Shown piece by piece: positions 1-7,953 of a stretch of 64,000 bases of DNA. The notes under the pieces are model-generated. The model worked only from the letters and a program-made list of their open reading frames with translations, did not search any database and had not been told where the DNA came from. Both the position numbers and the translations under genes were made by a program. Source of the DNA: Halobacillus yeomjeoni. GTDB lineage: Bacteria; Bacillota; Bacilli; Bacillales; Halobacillaceae. Numbering within the stretch: position 1 is the stretch's first letter; every line of letters begins with the position of its first letter. The stretch is from NCBI RefSeq assembly GCF_020171525.1, contig NZ_JAIVAI010000002.1, positions 1-64,000 of the forward strand, given 5' to 3'.

Positions 1-72
1 CCGCGCTCGACTTGCATGTATTAGGCACGCCGCCAGCGTTCGTCCTGAGCCAGGATCAAACTCTCCATAAAA
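1..72 (-). rRNA. rrs: 16S ribosomal RNA, 5' end (partial)
   Basis: The reverse complement reads the universal start of bacterial 16S rRNA: GAGTTTGATCCTGGCTCAG, then the conserved ACGAACGCTGGCGGCGTGCC and the tract ending in CAAGTCGAGCG. The gene runs off the left edge, so only about 72 nt of the 5' end are present. The mature 5' end is placed near 72 by comparison with the B. subtilis 16S start. The leader upstream (73-220) has the boxA-like TGATCTTTGAAAACT typical of Bacillus rRNA operons. Confidence 0.97.
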
Positions 73-220
73 GTTGAAAAAGTTTGTCTTGCTCATTTGC
101 ACACCGAATGTGCTTGTTTCATTTTCTTCTATATAAGAAGAAATATCTTGACGTACTGGTTGGTTCGTTCAGTTTTCAAAGATCAAAATGTTGTCGGCTG
201 TTCAAAACAGCGACTCATCC

Positions 221-421
221 ATCCTATCATGGATAATTGTTGGTGTCAACAACTTTTTTAATTTGTTTTGTCTGCCGTTTCGGCGACAAGTAATAATTTA
301 TCATGGTTTGTTGTTTGTTGTCAACAACTTTTTTCATGATTTTTTGCGGCCGTTTCGGCCGGTGTCGGTGTCTTTCAACGCGACAAGTAATAATATAGCA
401 CGGCTTTAATAGGACCGTCAA
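221..421 (-). promoter_or_regulatory. Three tandem rRNA operon promoters
   Basis: Reading the minus strand there are three sigma-A-like promoters in series. The distal one is TTGACG (416-421), 18 bp, TATATT (392-397). The middle is TTGACA (319-324), 18 bp, TAAATT (295-300). The proximal is TTGACA (244-249), 17 bp, TAGGAT (221-226). Two of the units share GACAAGTAATAAT after the -10 and TGTCAACAACTTTTTT at the -35, so the array arose by local duplication. The transcript would have a leader of about 140 nt before 16S. Confidence 0.8.
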
Positions 422-433
422 TGACTTTTTAAT

Positions 434-463
434 AAAAAAATCCCCTTTCTATTATAGAAAGAG
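434..463 (-). terminator. Intrinsic terminator of ygxA
   Basis: Minus-strand hairpin CCTTTCTATTATAGAAAG-type stem (442-463) followed by seven T (434-440). It lies just after the ygxA stop and before the rRNA promoters. Confidence 0.85.
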
Positions 464-475
464 GAAAACATTCAT

Positions 476-1363
476 TTATTCAAATGTAAGCTCATTCTCT
501 GCCGGCTTGTACGTCCGATGGAATATGCTCGGTCCTTTCGTTTTTTGCAAGATCACTTCAATGACATTCGTTTCTACCAAGTATTCGATCATGGAAGATA
601 GATCAAGAATGTACTCCTGAATTTCCGGGTGCACTTTCAATTCACCGAATGACCATGGCTCTTCCCGGCTGTTCATCAATTGAAGCAAATGCTGCGCACT
701 TGACCGTGACCGTTTACTGATGGAATGTTCCACAGCGATGATCATTAATTGAATCCGCTTATCAGTCGGCTCCCCGCTTTCAATCAATTCCTGGTAAAGC
801 TTATAGATCTCCGGCTCAATCTTTCTTACCTGATTCCAAACCGTCACTTCCGGATGGAACCCTTTTTCAATAATAGCCAGTCGAGCTAAATAATGAAGTG
901 AACGAACCATTTGACTGAAGGAGTCCAAATATTGCCCAGACTCGAACAAGTCTTTGGATTCACTGTAACTGCGGATCAACTTCGCAAACTCGATCGCTTT
1001 CTTCAACTCTCTCTTTTCTTGCGGGAATGAACGTAAATGTTCCTTCAGTTCTGAGACATATTCATTTCTCTCAAATATGATGGAACCATTAATTACCCAC
1101 TCGACCGCTCTCCTATAAGAGCTTGTATCAATCCAATGTTGAAGAAGTTTCTCGTCGACGATATGCATGGCCGCAGATTTATTTTCAAATTCGTAGTGTT
1201 TTACATACCACGCTTCCTCTGCATCCTGTACGATAATGAACAAAATGACATCGAAATTATCAGTTACAGGACTGATCGGTTTGTTCTTTTCCAAGATAAG
1301 AATGCCTAACGTATTGCTTTGGCTTGCTTTTTCTTGATATATCGGGCGTAATACATCTTCCAT
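476..1363 (-). CDS. ygxA: YgxA family nucleotidyltransferase-like protein
   Basis: A 295-residue protein matching B. subtilis YgxA in length and in position: directly upstream of an rRNA operon and beside ygzB and perR. The family is annotated as nucleotidyltransferase-like, with an N-terminal NTase-like part (about 1-120) and a helical C-terminal part. I see no clear GS...DxD catalytic motif, so activity is uncertain. The ATG at 1363 has GGGGGA seven bases upstream. It has its own terminator at 434-463 and is divergent from ygzB. The substrate is unknown. Confidence 0.85.
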   Translation of the reverse strand: MEDVLRPIYQEKASQSNTLGILILEKNKPISPVTDNFDVILFIIVQDAEEAWYVKHYEFENKSAAMHIVDEKLLQHWIDTSSYRRAVEWVINGSIIFERNEYVSELKEHLRSFPQEKRELKKAIEFAKLIRSYSESKDLFESGQYLDSFSQMVRSLHYLARLAIIEKGFHPEVTVWNQVRKIEPEIYKLYQELIESGEPTDKRIQLMIIAVEHSISKRSRSSAQHLLQLMNSREEPWSFGELKVHPEIQEYILDLSSMIEYLVETNVIEVILQKTKGPSIFHRTYKPAENELTFE

Positions 1364-1495
1364 TCTATGTCCCCCACATTTTAATTCATTTCTTTTGTGT
1401 TTATTCGATATTTTTTCCTAAAATCCTTTTTTCAAGTTATATTGAATGTAAGAAAATGTGCTATACTTCATTATAGATTGTAAGGAGGGAATCCT

Positions 1496-1873
1496 GTGGC
1501 TTTAAAATATAGCAGCAAGATCAACAAAATCCGTTCCTTTGCTTTCTGGTTGATTTTCGTCGGCATCGGCGTCATGTACATCGGCCTCATATTCAAAGAA
1601 ACTACATGGTTGATGGCTCTTTTCATGATTTTAGGTGTCGGGTTCGTCGGATTGAGCACAGTCGTTTATTTCTGGATTGGTATGCTTTCCACAAAAACGA
1701 TACAAATCGTCTGTCCATCCTGTGAAAAACCGACGAAAATGCTCGGCCGCGTGGATGCTTGCATGCATTGCAACCAGCCGTTGACACTGGACAAATCACT
1801 TGAAGGTAAAGAATTTGATGAAAAGTATAATTCGAAACGATATAAAAAAGGAAAAGCACCACAAGAATCATAA
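1496..1873 (+). CDS. ygzB: YgzB-type membrane protein with zinc ribbon (DUF2614)
   Basis: A 125-residue protein with two N-terminal membrane segments (about 14-35 and 40-62), then a small cytosolic zinc-ribbon-like part with two CxxC pairs (CPSCEK and CMHC, about 75-98) and a basic tail. This is the B. subtilis YgzB layout, and the neighbours (ygxA, perR) are the same. The GTG start at 1496 is chosen because AAGGAGGG sits just upstream. Function is unknown; zinc binding is inferred from the four cysteines. A strong terminator follows directly. Confidence 0.85.
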   Translation: MALKYSSKINKIRSFAFWLIFVGIGVMYIGLIFKETTWLMALFMILGVGFVGLSTVVYFWIGMLSTKTIQIVCPSCEKPTKMLGRVDACMHCNQPLTLDKSLEGKEFDEKYNSKRYKKGKAPQES

Positions 1874-1881
1874 ACGATGAA

Positions 1882-1914
1882 AAAGCTCCGCTTGACGAAA
1901 GCGGAGCTTTTTTT
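1882..1914 (+). terminator. Intrinsic terminator of ygzB
   Basis: Stem AAAGCTCCGCTT / AAGCGGAGCTTT with loop GACG-like, then a T run ending at 1914. Confidence 0.9.
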
Positions 1915-1931
1915 ATATTCCCAGCAAATCT

Positions 1932-1962
1932 AAAAAAACTGGAAGTTGTAGCCTTCCAGTTT
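1932..1962 (-). terminator. Intrinsic terminator of perR
   Basis: Minus-strand stem AACTGGAAG / CTTCCAGTT (1937-1961) with a T run to 1932. It starts right at the perR stop codon. Confidence 0.85.
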
Positions 1963-2399
1963 TAGTGAGCATTATTCGATTGGCATTCAGAGCATGTTCC
2001 ATACACTTCCATGCGATGATGACTTACATCAAATCCAGTCACCTGTTCAGCTAATGATTCCACTTCATGAAGGCTCGGGTAGTGGAAGTCGACGATTTTA
2101 CCGCATGATTCGCAAATGATGTGATAGTGATCACTGGTGTTACAATCAAAACGGCTGGATGAATCACCGTACGTAAGCTCTCGGACAAGCCCGATTTCCC
2201 TGAATACGCGCAAGTTATTATAAACGGTCGCTACACTCATATTAGGAAACTTACTTTCCAAAGCTTTGTATATTTCATCAGCTGTTGGGTGAGTCATAGA
2301 ATTCAGTAGGTATTCAAGCACCGCATGACGTTGTGGAGTAATTCGAACACCTGAATCTTTCAAAGTATCAATCGCTTCCTGGAGTCGATTATCCGCCAT
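1962..2399 (-). CDS. perR: Peroxide-responsive repressor PerR (Fur family)
   Basis: 145 residues, the same length as B. subtilis PerR. The N-terminal winged helix (about 1-83) carries [10 protein letters not shown] and the recognition helix in VATVYNNLR. The C-terminal part has the structural zinc cysteines CESC and CSEC, and the regulatory metal ligands: His of THPTADEIY, Asp of SSRFD and the histidines of DHYH. Metal-catalysed oxidation of such histidines is how the family senses H2O2. The ATG at 2399 is preferred over the in-frame ATG at 2405 because GAGGTG is then at the right distance. Two PerR-box-like sites lie upstream, suggesting autorepression. Confidence 0.95.
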   Translation of the reverse strand: MADNRLQEAIDTLKDSGVRITPQRHAVLEYLLNSMTHPTADEIYKALESKFPNMSVATVYNNLRVFREIGLVRELTYGDSSSRFDCNTSDHYHIICESCGKIVDFHYPSLHEVESLAEQVTGFDVSHHRMEVYGTCSECQSNNAH

Positions 2400-2435
2400 A
2401 GTCATGCACCTCGCTTTCATAAACTGATTCTTGAT

Positions 2436-2466
2436 TTATAAAATTATTAAATTAGAATCCTTATAA
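2436..2466 (-). promoter_or_regulatory. PerR boxes upstream of perR
   Basis: The 15-mer at 2452-2466, TTAGAATCCTTATAA, matches the PerR box TTATAATTATTATAA at 12 of 15 positions. A second site at 2436-2450 matches at 11 of 15. The sites are adjacent, 1 bp apart, and overlap the expected perR promoter region, as for an autoregulated repressor. Confidence 0.65.
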
Positions 2467-2540
2467 TTAGTGTAACCCCATCAATAACTTGCTGTCAATA
2501 TAAAGGACGGCAGCACCAGAGACTTTAATATGCTTGAAGA

Positions 2541-3098
2541 TTAAACATCCGGGTCAAGTGTGACTTCTCTGCCCCCTAGATGTTTATTTACGTACCGGGC
2601 GGCAACAAACAAAAAGTCGGAAAGACGGTTCAAATAGGAGACGACGAGCTGATTTTCCAGTTCATCACCCAATGCGACCGCATACCTCTCCGCACGTCGT
2701 ACGACTGTACGTGCCATATGCAGTCCAGCTGATGCTTCATGACCGGATGGCAGAATAAAGTTTTTCAGTGGCCCCAAATCTTCATCCCATTCATCAATCT
2801 GCTTTTCAAGTTCATCGATATATTCTTTCTTCAACTGCCATTTCACTTCTTTCCCTTTCGGAGTGGCGAGTTCAGCCCCTACATGAAAAAGGATGGTTTG
2901 AATCCTCTGCATAACCTCCATGAATCGATCTTTCCCCAGCCAGTCTTCCCCTTTCAAATGGCTCAGTGCAAGACCGATTGAGGAATTCGCTTCATCACAT
3001 GTGCCATATGCCTCCACACGAAGGTCATTTTTAGCAACTCTGTTCCCATAAATCAAAGACGTCTGACCTTTATCACCTGATCTAGTATAAATACGCAT
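2541..3098 (-). CDS. Cob(I)yrinic acid a,c-diamide adenosyltransferase, PduO type
   Basis: 185 residues of the PduO/EutT-like ATP:corrinoid adenosyltransferase family. The ATP-binding N-terminus MRIYTRSGDKGQTSL is diagnostic, followed by EAYGTCDEANSSIG and, near the C-terminus, the RRAERYAV and SDFLFVAAR segments of the trimer active site. It converts cob(I)alamin plus ATP to adenosylcobalamin in the cytosol. It is second in a two-gene unit: the upstream dehydrogenase ends one base before its start, so they are cotranscribed. B. subtilis has a homologue (YvqK), but not at this locus. Confidence 0.92.
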   Translation of the reverse strand: MRIYTRSGDKGQTSLIYGNRVAKNDLRVEAYGTCDEANSSIGLALSHLKGEDWLGKDRFMEVMQRIQTILFHVGAELATPKGKEVKWQLKKEYIDELEKQIDEWDEDLGPLKNFILPSGHEASAGLHMARTVVRRAERYAVALGDELENQLVVSYLNRLSDFLFVAARYVNKHLGGREVTLDPDV

Positions 3099-3099
3099 A

Positions 3100-4053
3100 T
3101 TAATACCCCCGTTTAAGATCGATTATATTTTTCATTTCCCCGTTCCCATTCAAATATAACTCGAGGTTCTCCTCAAACACCTCAAAACCCCGGGGAACAT
3201 AGTGGGGAGAGATACCAGAAATGTGAGGTGTGACTGTGACACGCTCTTCATCCCAGAACGGATGACCTTCCGGTAAAGGCTCTTGTTCAAATACATCCAA
3301 TACAGCATGGTGGATATGCGGATAACGGACCGCTTCCAACAGGACTTCTGAAGACACCAGATCCCCACGCCCCATATTGAGAAAAATGGCATGGTCCGGC
3401 ATCGCCTTGAAATGATCGATATTCAATATGTATTTCGTTTCCACCGTACTTGGGAGTACAGCTGTTACGAAATCTCCATTAGGAAGAAACTCGTCCAATC
3501 GATCCTGAGTATACGTTTCATCAAAGTGCGGCTTGTCTTTCCCGGTTTTCGAAAAGCCGATCGTTTTCATTTGGAATGCTTTCGCCAGCCGGGCGGTTTC
3601 CTGCGCTATGGCACCTGTACCGAGGAACACCATCGTCTTCCCGCTGATTTCGTTCATGGTCGGCCTGCGGTTCCATTGATGCTGATTCTCTTGTTCGATC
3701 AATGTCTTCGCTTGTCTGGAAACTTGCAAAAACATAGACAAGGCATACTCAGCCATCGGTTTAGCGTGGATCCCTCTTACATTGGTCACGACCACATCAC
3801 GTTCATCAATCTCAGCAAATGGCATCTTGTCCAATCCTGCCGACAGAACCATGATCCACTTCAACTGCACCGCTTTTTCTATACGGCCGGGTGTCAAATC
3901 TTCTCCATATGTAATGAACACCTCTGCTTCAGGCAGATGGGCTTCTGCTTCATCAATTCCATGACAAAACAAAAATTCTGTTTCAGGAAAACGGTCTTTC
4001 AAACGGTTCTGGATTTCCTCCGGCACCCGTTTGATTGCGGATACGACTTTCAT
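3100..4053 (-). CDS. D-2-hydroxyacid dehydrogenase
   Basis: 317 residues from the ATG at 4053, chosen because GGAGG lies six bases upstream; the frame is open further. It has the split substrate domain / Rossmann domain build of the family. The dinucleotide loop is GTGAIA (about residue 140), and the catalytic Arg, Glu and His are in NMGRGDL, DVFEQEPLP and TPHISG. The residue after the second Rossmann strand is Ser in FSKTGK rather than Asp, which in this family often means NADPH preference (inference). Substrate cannot be told; glyoxylate or hydroxypyruvate reduction is possible. Operon with the adenosyltransferase downstream. Confidence 0.88.
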   Translation of the reverse strand: MKVVSAIKRVPEEIQNRLKDRFPETEFLFCHGIDEAEAHLPEAEVFITYGEDLTPGRIEKAVQLKWIMVLSAGLDKMPFAEIDERDVVVTNVRGIHAKPMAEYALSMFLQVSRQAKTLIEQENQHQWNRRPTMNEISGKTMVFLGTGAIAQETARLAKAFQMKTIGFSKTGKDKPHFDETYTQDRLDEFLPNGDFVTAVLPSTVETKYILNIDHFKAMPDHAIFLNMGRGDLVSSEVLLEAVRYPHIHHAVLDVFEQEPLPEGHPFWDEERVTVTPHISGISPHYVPRGFEVFEENLELYLNGNGEMKNIIDLKRGY

Positions 4054-4120
4054 ACAACGCCTCCTCTCCCTCTTTCTTCTATAGTAAGTGTTTTTCACCC
4101 TTTACACAAAAATAAAGCAG

Positions 4121-4150
4121 TTAAAAACCACAACCGAATCGGCTGTGGTT
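4121..4150 (-). terminator. Intrinsic terminator after bcp
   Basis: Minus-strand stem AACCACAGCCGA / TCGGTTGTGGTT with one G-T pair, followed by a short T run. It lies between the bcp stop and the next operon. Confidence 0.8.
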
Positions 4151-4157
4151 TAAATGA

Positions 4158-4628
4158 TCAACTTAAGTTTTCGCGGATGTATTCAAGAGCTGACTCCACG
4201 TGCCCTTGTACTTTCACTTTTCTATATTCTTCAGCAAGGTTTCCTTCCTTATCGATGATGAAAGTAGAGCGTTCAATTCCGTAATATTCTTTACCGAAGC
4301 TTTTCTTCAGCTTCCATACGCCGTACTGCTCAGCCACTTCATGGTCCTCGTCAGCTAACAGAAGGAATGGGAGATCATGTTTATCGATGAATTTCTGGTG
4401 AGAATCTACGGGATCAGGGCTTACTCCCAGGATGACCGCATCCAAATCAGCAAAACTTTCGTGATGATCGCGGAAATCACACGCTTCCGTCGTGCAGCCT
4501 GGTGTCATATCTTTAGGATAGAAATACAAAACTACATTTTTCCCTTTTAAATCAGAGAGTGTAATTTGTTCTCCATTGTTTGCTGGTAATGTAAAGTCTG
4601 GTGCTTGTTTTCCTTTTTCGACTGTCAT
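4158..4628 (-). CDS. bcp: Thiol peroxidase Bcp (peroxiredoxin Q)
   Basis: 156 residues with the thioredoxin-like AhpC/TSA fold. The peroxidatic cysteine is in PGCTTEACDFRD (about residue 45), and the second Cys five residues on is the resolving Cys of alpha-2 type Bcp enzymes. It reduces H2O2 and organic peroxides using thioredoxin. The ATG at 4628 is preceded by AGGAGGG. B. subtilis YgaF is the counterpart and also lies near gsaB and perR. The channel gene upstream has no terminator before bcp, so the two may be cotranscribed. Confidence 0.93.
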   Translation of the reverse strand: MTVEKGKQAPDFTLPANNGEQITLSDLKGKNVVLYFYPKDMTPGCTTEACDFRDHHESFADLDAVILGVSPDPVDSHQKFIDKHDLPFLLLADEDHEVAEQYGVWKLKKSFGKEYYGIERSTFIIDKEGNLAEEYRKVKVQGHVESALEYIRENLS

Positions 4629-4692
4629 ATATGGACCCTCCTAATAATTTTTCTATTAACAGAGTACCGTATATGAGACCAAACTTCCAATA

Positions 4693-5103
4693 TCAACGAT
4701 CGCGCTGGACATTCTGCCAAACCTTCGCAACCAAAGCGGCAGGAAGCGAATAACCGACCATGGCTTCCAATATAGCGATCCAGCGACCGATCCCTACAGG
4801 TACCAAATCTCCATATCCGACCGTAAAAAGGGTCACTCCACTGAAATACATGCTGCTGAACATATCCTCGATCCATATCCCCGGATAAGTCCGGTCGGCC
4901 TCTTGAAACACAGGATACCCTTGAGTTAAAAGTGAAAAGTAAATGATACCGAATCCCATAAGGACGACCATATATAAAAGCAGAATGGAAATGAACAGCT
5001 GGAATGAAAAAATTCTATGTTCAAATTCTAATGAGACGAATAACTGCCTCAAGCTTCCGGCAATGAGAGTAAGGCAAACCATTGTCATCGATATCGTAAA
5101 CAT
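4693..5103 (-). CDS. Small two-TM potassium channel
   Basis: 136 residues from the ATG at 5103 (AGAGG eight bases upstream); the frame is open to 5223 but has no better start. It holds an N-terminal hydrophobic segment, a strong transmembrane helix (about 30-58), a pore helix with the K+ selectivity filter TVGYGD (about 98-103), and a final helix. That is the Ion_trans_2 pore module without a cytosolic RCK or nucleotide-binding domain. K+ flux is inferred from the filter. A minimal channel like this may work as a tetramer alone or with a partner. Confidence 0.8.
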   Translation of the reverse strand: MFTISMTMVCLTLIAGSLRQLFVSLEFEHRIFSFQLFISILLLYMVVLMGFGIIYFSLLTQGYPVFQEADRTYPGIWIEDMFSSMYFSGVTLFTVGYGDLVPVGIGRWIAILEAMVGYSLPAALVAKVWQNVQRDR

Positions 5104-5315
5104 CTCACACGCCTCTCTTCGTAAAAGCAGACCTTCTACTGTTTTGTATGTACGAATCCGCTGAGATATGCTCGTCTGATAGAAACAATAAATGAGAAAT
5201 CTATCTATTTTTCTATCAAACACATAGGAGTCTGCCTACAAAATGGGCATATGCACATTCCCCCGAGCGATGAGCGGCATACGATACAGTAAATAAAGGA
5301 AAGGGGGAATTGTGA

Positions 5316-5402
5316 ATGAGTTACGGATACGGCGGAGGCTTCGCGCTAATCGTTGTTCTTTTCATCCTTCTGATCATCGTCGGGGCAGCGTTTGTATACT
5401 AA
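5316..5402 (+). CDS. YjcZ-family miniprotein
   Basis: A 28-residue open frame starting MSYGYGGGFA, then one hydrophobic helix rich in Ile, Leu and Val, ending AAFVY. The N-terminal SYGYGGGFALIVVLFILL type is the hallmark of the YjcZ/YhzH/YrhK-like small sporulation proteins of Bacillaceae. The ATG at 5316 follows AAAGGGGGAATTGTGA. A terminator follows (5417-5460). It would be a single-pass membrane peptide; function in spores is unknown. Confidence 0.85.
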   Translation: MSYGYGGGFALIVVLFILLIIVGAAFVY

Positions 5403-5416
5403 GATTCACCCAGTAT

Positions 5417-5460
5417 AAGCACCAGGTAAGTACTTGTAGTGTTCTTTATGGTGCTTTTTT
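5417..5460 (+). terminator. Terminator of the YjcZ-like gene
   Basis: Stem AAGCACCA / TGGTGCTT separated by a 24-nt loop and followed by a long T run. Confidence 0.65.
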
Positions 5461-5524
5461 TCCTTACGATGACGTTCGGTTCGTTATGTCGGCTCAGTCA
5501 AGAGCCCAACCAATAAATCAGTTG

Positions 5525-5562
5525 AAAAAATTCTCTCTTCTGCTTTGAAGAGAGAATTTTTT
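5525..5562. terminator. Bidirectional terminator-like hairpin
   Basis: Perfect 16-bp stem: A6-TTCTCTCTTC paired with GAAGAGAGAA-T6. It can terminate on either strand and isolates gsaB from upstream transcription. Confidence 0.75.
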
Positions 5563-5632
5563 CGTTCATTATCCCTTAGGTTTTTGTGTCCATGCTACAA
5601 TAAGGGATGAATGAAAGAACAGGAGGTAAACC

Positions 5633-6928
5633 ATGAACATCACCAAGTCAGAACAACTTTATAATGAAGCTACAGAACATATCGTCGGAGGTGTCAATTC
5701 CCCTTCCCGCGCCTATAAAGGAGTCGGTGGAGGTACACCTATTTACATGGACCGTGCCGAAGGTTCTCATTTTTACGATGTAGACGGCAATGAATACATC
5801 GACTATTTAGGAGCTTATGGTCCAATCATTACCGGACATGCTCACCCTCACATTACTGAAGCTATTACAAAAGCGGCTCAAAACGGAGTTCTTTACGGTA
5901 CTCCTACTGTATTGGAAAACCGTTTTGCAAAAATGCTTAAGGAAGCGATCCCTTCTTTAGATAAAGTACGTTTCGTCAATTCAGGTACAGAAGCGGTCAT
6001 GACAACGATTCGTGTGGCGCGTGCTTATACAGGAAGAAACAAAATCATCAAATTCGCAGGCTGTTACCATGGACACTCTGACCTTGTCCTTGTGGCTGCG
6101 GGTTCAGGACCCTCCACTTTAGGTACGCCGGACTCTGCAGGTGTCCCTGCTTCTATCGCTCAAGATGTCATCACCGTTCCTTTCAATGATATCGAGCCTT
6201 TCAAAGAAGCGCTTGAGAAATTCGGGGATGAAATTGCGGGCGTCCTTGTAGAACCGATTGTCGGAAACTTCGGCATCGTTGAACCGAAGCCAGGGTTCTT
6301 AGAAGAAGTCAACCGCCTCACTCACGATGCAGGTGCCCTTGTCATCTATGATGAAGTCATTACTGCTTTCCGCTTTACATATGGAAGCGCTCAGCAGCTG
6401 CTGGACATCGAACCGGATATGACAGCGATGGGTAAAATCATCGGAGGCGGATTACCAATCGGTGCTTATGGCGGCCGCGCAGACATTATGGAACAAGTCG
6501 CTCCGCTAGGACCTGCCTACCAAGCGGGTACGATGGCCGGAAACCCTGCTTCGATGTCTGCAGGAATCGCCTGTTTGGAAGTACTGAAGCAGGAAGGCGT
6601 ATATGAAGAGATGGACAGACTCGGACAGCGATTGGAAAATGGAATTTTGAAATATGCAGAGTCATACGGAATTCCGGTACAAATCAACCGTCTCAAAGGT
6701 GCGCTTACCGTTTATTTCACCGAAGAAGAAGTTGAGAATTATGAGCAGGCAGAAAATACGGATGGCGAACGCTTCGCGCGTTTCTTCAAGCTCATGCTGG
6801 CTGAAGGCATCAACCTCGCTCCATCAAAATATGAAGCCTGGTTCTTGACTACAGCCCATACGGACGAAGATATCGACCTTACCCTTGAGGCTGTTCAAAA
6901 AACTTTCAGCATTATGGCAAATGATTAA
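5633..6928 (+). CDS. gsaB: Glutamate-1-semialdehyde 2,1-aminomutase
   Basis: 431 residues, PLP fold-type I. It isomerises glutamate-1-semialdehyde to 5-aminolevulinate in the C5 route to haem. Seen here: substrate-loop [10 protein letters not shown] (about 18-27), the [12 protein letters not shown] cofactor helix, YDEVITAFR with the PLP Asp, and the Schiff-base Lys in [16 protein letters not shown] (about 268). The sequence AGGAGGTAAACC precedes the ATG. Locus and length match B. subtilis GsaB, the paralogue of HemL in the hem operon, so a second copy elsewhere is likely. Confidence 0.95.
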   Translation: MNITKSEQLYNEATEHIVGGVNSPSRAYKGVGGGTPIYMDRAEGSHFYDVDGNEYIDYLGAYGPIITGHAHPHITEAITKAAQNGVLYGTPTVLENRFAKMLKEAIPSLDKVRFVNSGTEAVMTTIRVARAYTGRNKIIKFAGCYHGHSDLVLVAAGSGPSTLGTPDSAGVPASIAQDVITVPFNDIEPFKEALEKFGDEIAGVLVEPIVGNFGIVEPKPGFLEEVNRLTHDAGALVIYDEVITAFRFTYGSAQQLLDIEPDMTAMGKIIGGGLPIGAYGGRADIMEQVAPLGPAYQAGTMAGNPASMSAGIACLEVLKQEGVYEEMDRLGQRLENGILKYAESYGIPVQINRLKGALTVYFTEEEVENYEQAENTDGERFARFFKLMLAEGINLAPSKYEAWFLTTAHTDEDIDLTLEAVQKTFSIMAND

Positions 6929-6935
6929 TACTCGA

Positions 6936-6970
6936 AAAAGCAGGGGCTGAAAACCGCCCCTGCTTTTTTT
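6936..6970 (+). terminator. Terminator of gsaB
   Basis: Stem AAAAGCAGGGGC / GCCCCTGCTTTT followed by T run. Confidence 0.9.
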
Positions 6971-7019
6971 CGAGTTTTGTCGAAAGGCAGGAAAAAGGAA
7001 TTATTTTGCGAGGAAACAA

Positions 7020-7048
7020 TTGAAAAATCGTATAGTCAATGCTATTAT
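7020..7048 (+). promoter_or_regulatory. Strong sigma-A promoter of a candidate small RNA
   Basis: TTGAAA (7020-7025), exactly 17 bp, then TATTAT (7043-7048). The predicted start is near 7055. Confidence 0.7.
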
Positions 7049-7054
7049 ATAAAC

Positions 7055-7172
7055 ATAATTCTGAATATTCCCACGAATTATGATCTTTGTTTCATTTCTT
7101 TCCCTTTTCATGGTTCCAGTTAATTCTGGTTCCCCTTGGAGCTTATGCCTGCATGCATAGGCTCATTTTTTT
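7055..7172 (+). ncRNA. Candidate C-rich small RNA
   Basis: A free-standing transcription unit of about 118 nt lies between gsaB and the next gene. It has a near-consensus promoter at 7020-7048 and ends in a perfect 10-bp GC-containing hairpin (7139-7148 with 7155-7164) followed by seven T. The unpaired part has two pyrimidine/C-rich stretches, TTTCTTTCCCTTTTC (7091-7106 region) and GGTTCCCCTTGG (7128-7139). Such motifs are the pairing regions of several Firmicute trans-acting sRNAs (FsrA, RsaE/RoxS). A 26-codon frame from 7080 has no ribosome site, so I favour a noncoding RNA. No homologue is recognised. Confidence 0.55.
7139..7172 (+). terminator. Terminator of the candidate small RNA
   Basis: GAGCTTATGC paired with GCATAGGCTC around loop CTGCAT, then A and seven T. 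Confidence 0.85.
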
Positions 7173-7230
7173 GAGCTAATTTAGAACTGAGATCCATTCA
7201 GCAAGCATCCTGTATATAATATAAAATCAG

Positions 7231-7602
7231 TCATCCATTGGAATAATAGGAGATTCTCTTATTCAGTACGGGAGGCTGGAAAGGTTCAAGTAAGGAAGGA
7301 TTGGATAAAACCTGGCAAATGAATTTCTTTTCATTATCCGTTAATTTTTTCAGTGTAGAATCTTCTGATTGATAGTGACTGTCGGGGTACGATTGATGCA
7401 GATTACAATTTCCCTGGTAGAGGCGGACGCTCAATGTTCTATTTTCCCTGTCACTAAATTGGACATTGATGACTGCCATTTTTTCATTCAATGTCTTGTC
7501 TTCCATATAAAAGTCCAGCGAAAAATCTGTAATGACGGATTCCAGGAAAAAATCCCTCACTTCTCCCCGCACTTCCATAAGGAATAAAATATTATTTCCC
7601 AT
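7231..7602 (-). CDS. Hypothetical protein
   Basis: No family recognised. From the ATG at 7602 the product is 123 residues, mixed alpha/beta in appearance, with no signal peptide or membrane segment, and it ends VLNKRISYYSNG. The frame is open to a TTG at 7686, but that start has no ribosome site. Just upstream a different frame has a good site (GGGAG, seven bases) and an ATG for a 16-codon frame whose TAA overlaps this ATG. Either a translationally coupled leader peptide or a frameshift in a longer gene is possible. Confidence 0.5.
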   Translation of the reverse strand: MGNNILFLMEVRGEVRDFFLESVITDFSLDFYMEDKTLNEKMAVINVQFSDRENRTLSVRLYQGNCNLHQSYPDSHYQSEDSTLKKLTDNEKKFICQVLSNPSLLEPFQPPVLNKRISYYSNG

Positions 7603-7953
7603 TCTGCTTCTCTTTCGTAGATTCCACCAATGATTGACCCATGCAATTTCTCCCAAACAAACACTCCTCTTCTTTATTTCGGACAAGGGTTATTTGATTA
7701 CTGTATCAATTCCCCTGTCTAATTCTTTACTTCTTACCCTTCCTCCAACTATATAAACAACCATTTGTATAGTGGAAAGGAACATCGTTAAAAAAGTATC
7801 CTCCTCCCCTCTCATTAACCTTTAAGTCAGTGATCAATGTTTAAAACCTTTCAATTAAGTCTAGCAGAAAATTAAAAGACTTTTTATAGTTATAGTCCTG
7901 AATGCGTTATAATGGGGATATTGAAATTATCATTAAAAAGAAAGAGGCTTAGA

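Noticed and set aside
3391-4284. Long plus-strand frame of 297 codons
   Set aside because: Lies antisense to the hydroxyacid dehydrogenase and bcp; Cys/His/Phe-rich shadow composition and no ribosome site.
7080-7161. A 26-codon hydrophobic peptide in the candidate small RNA
   Set aside because: No ribosome site before the ATG, and the stop is inside the terminator stem.
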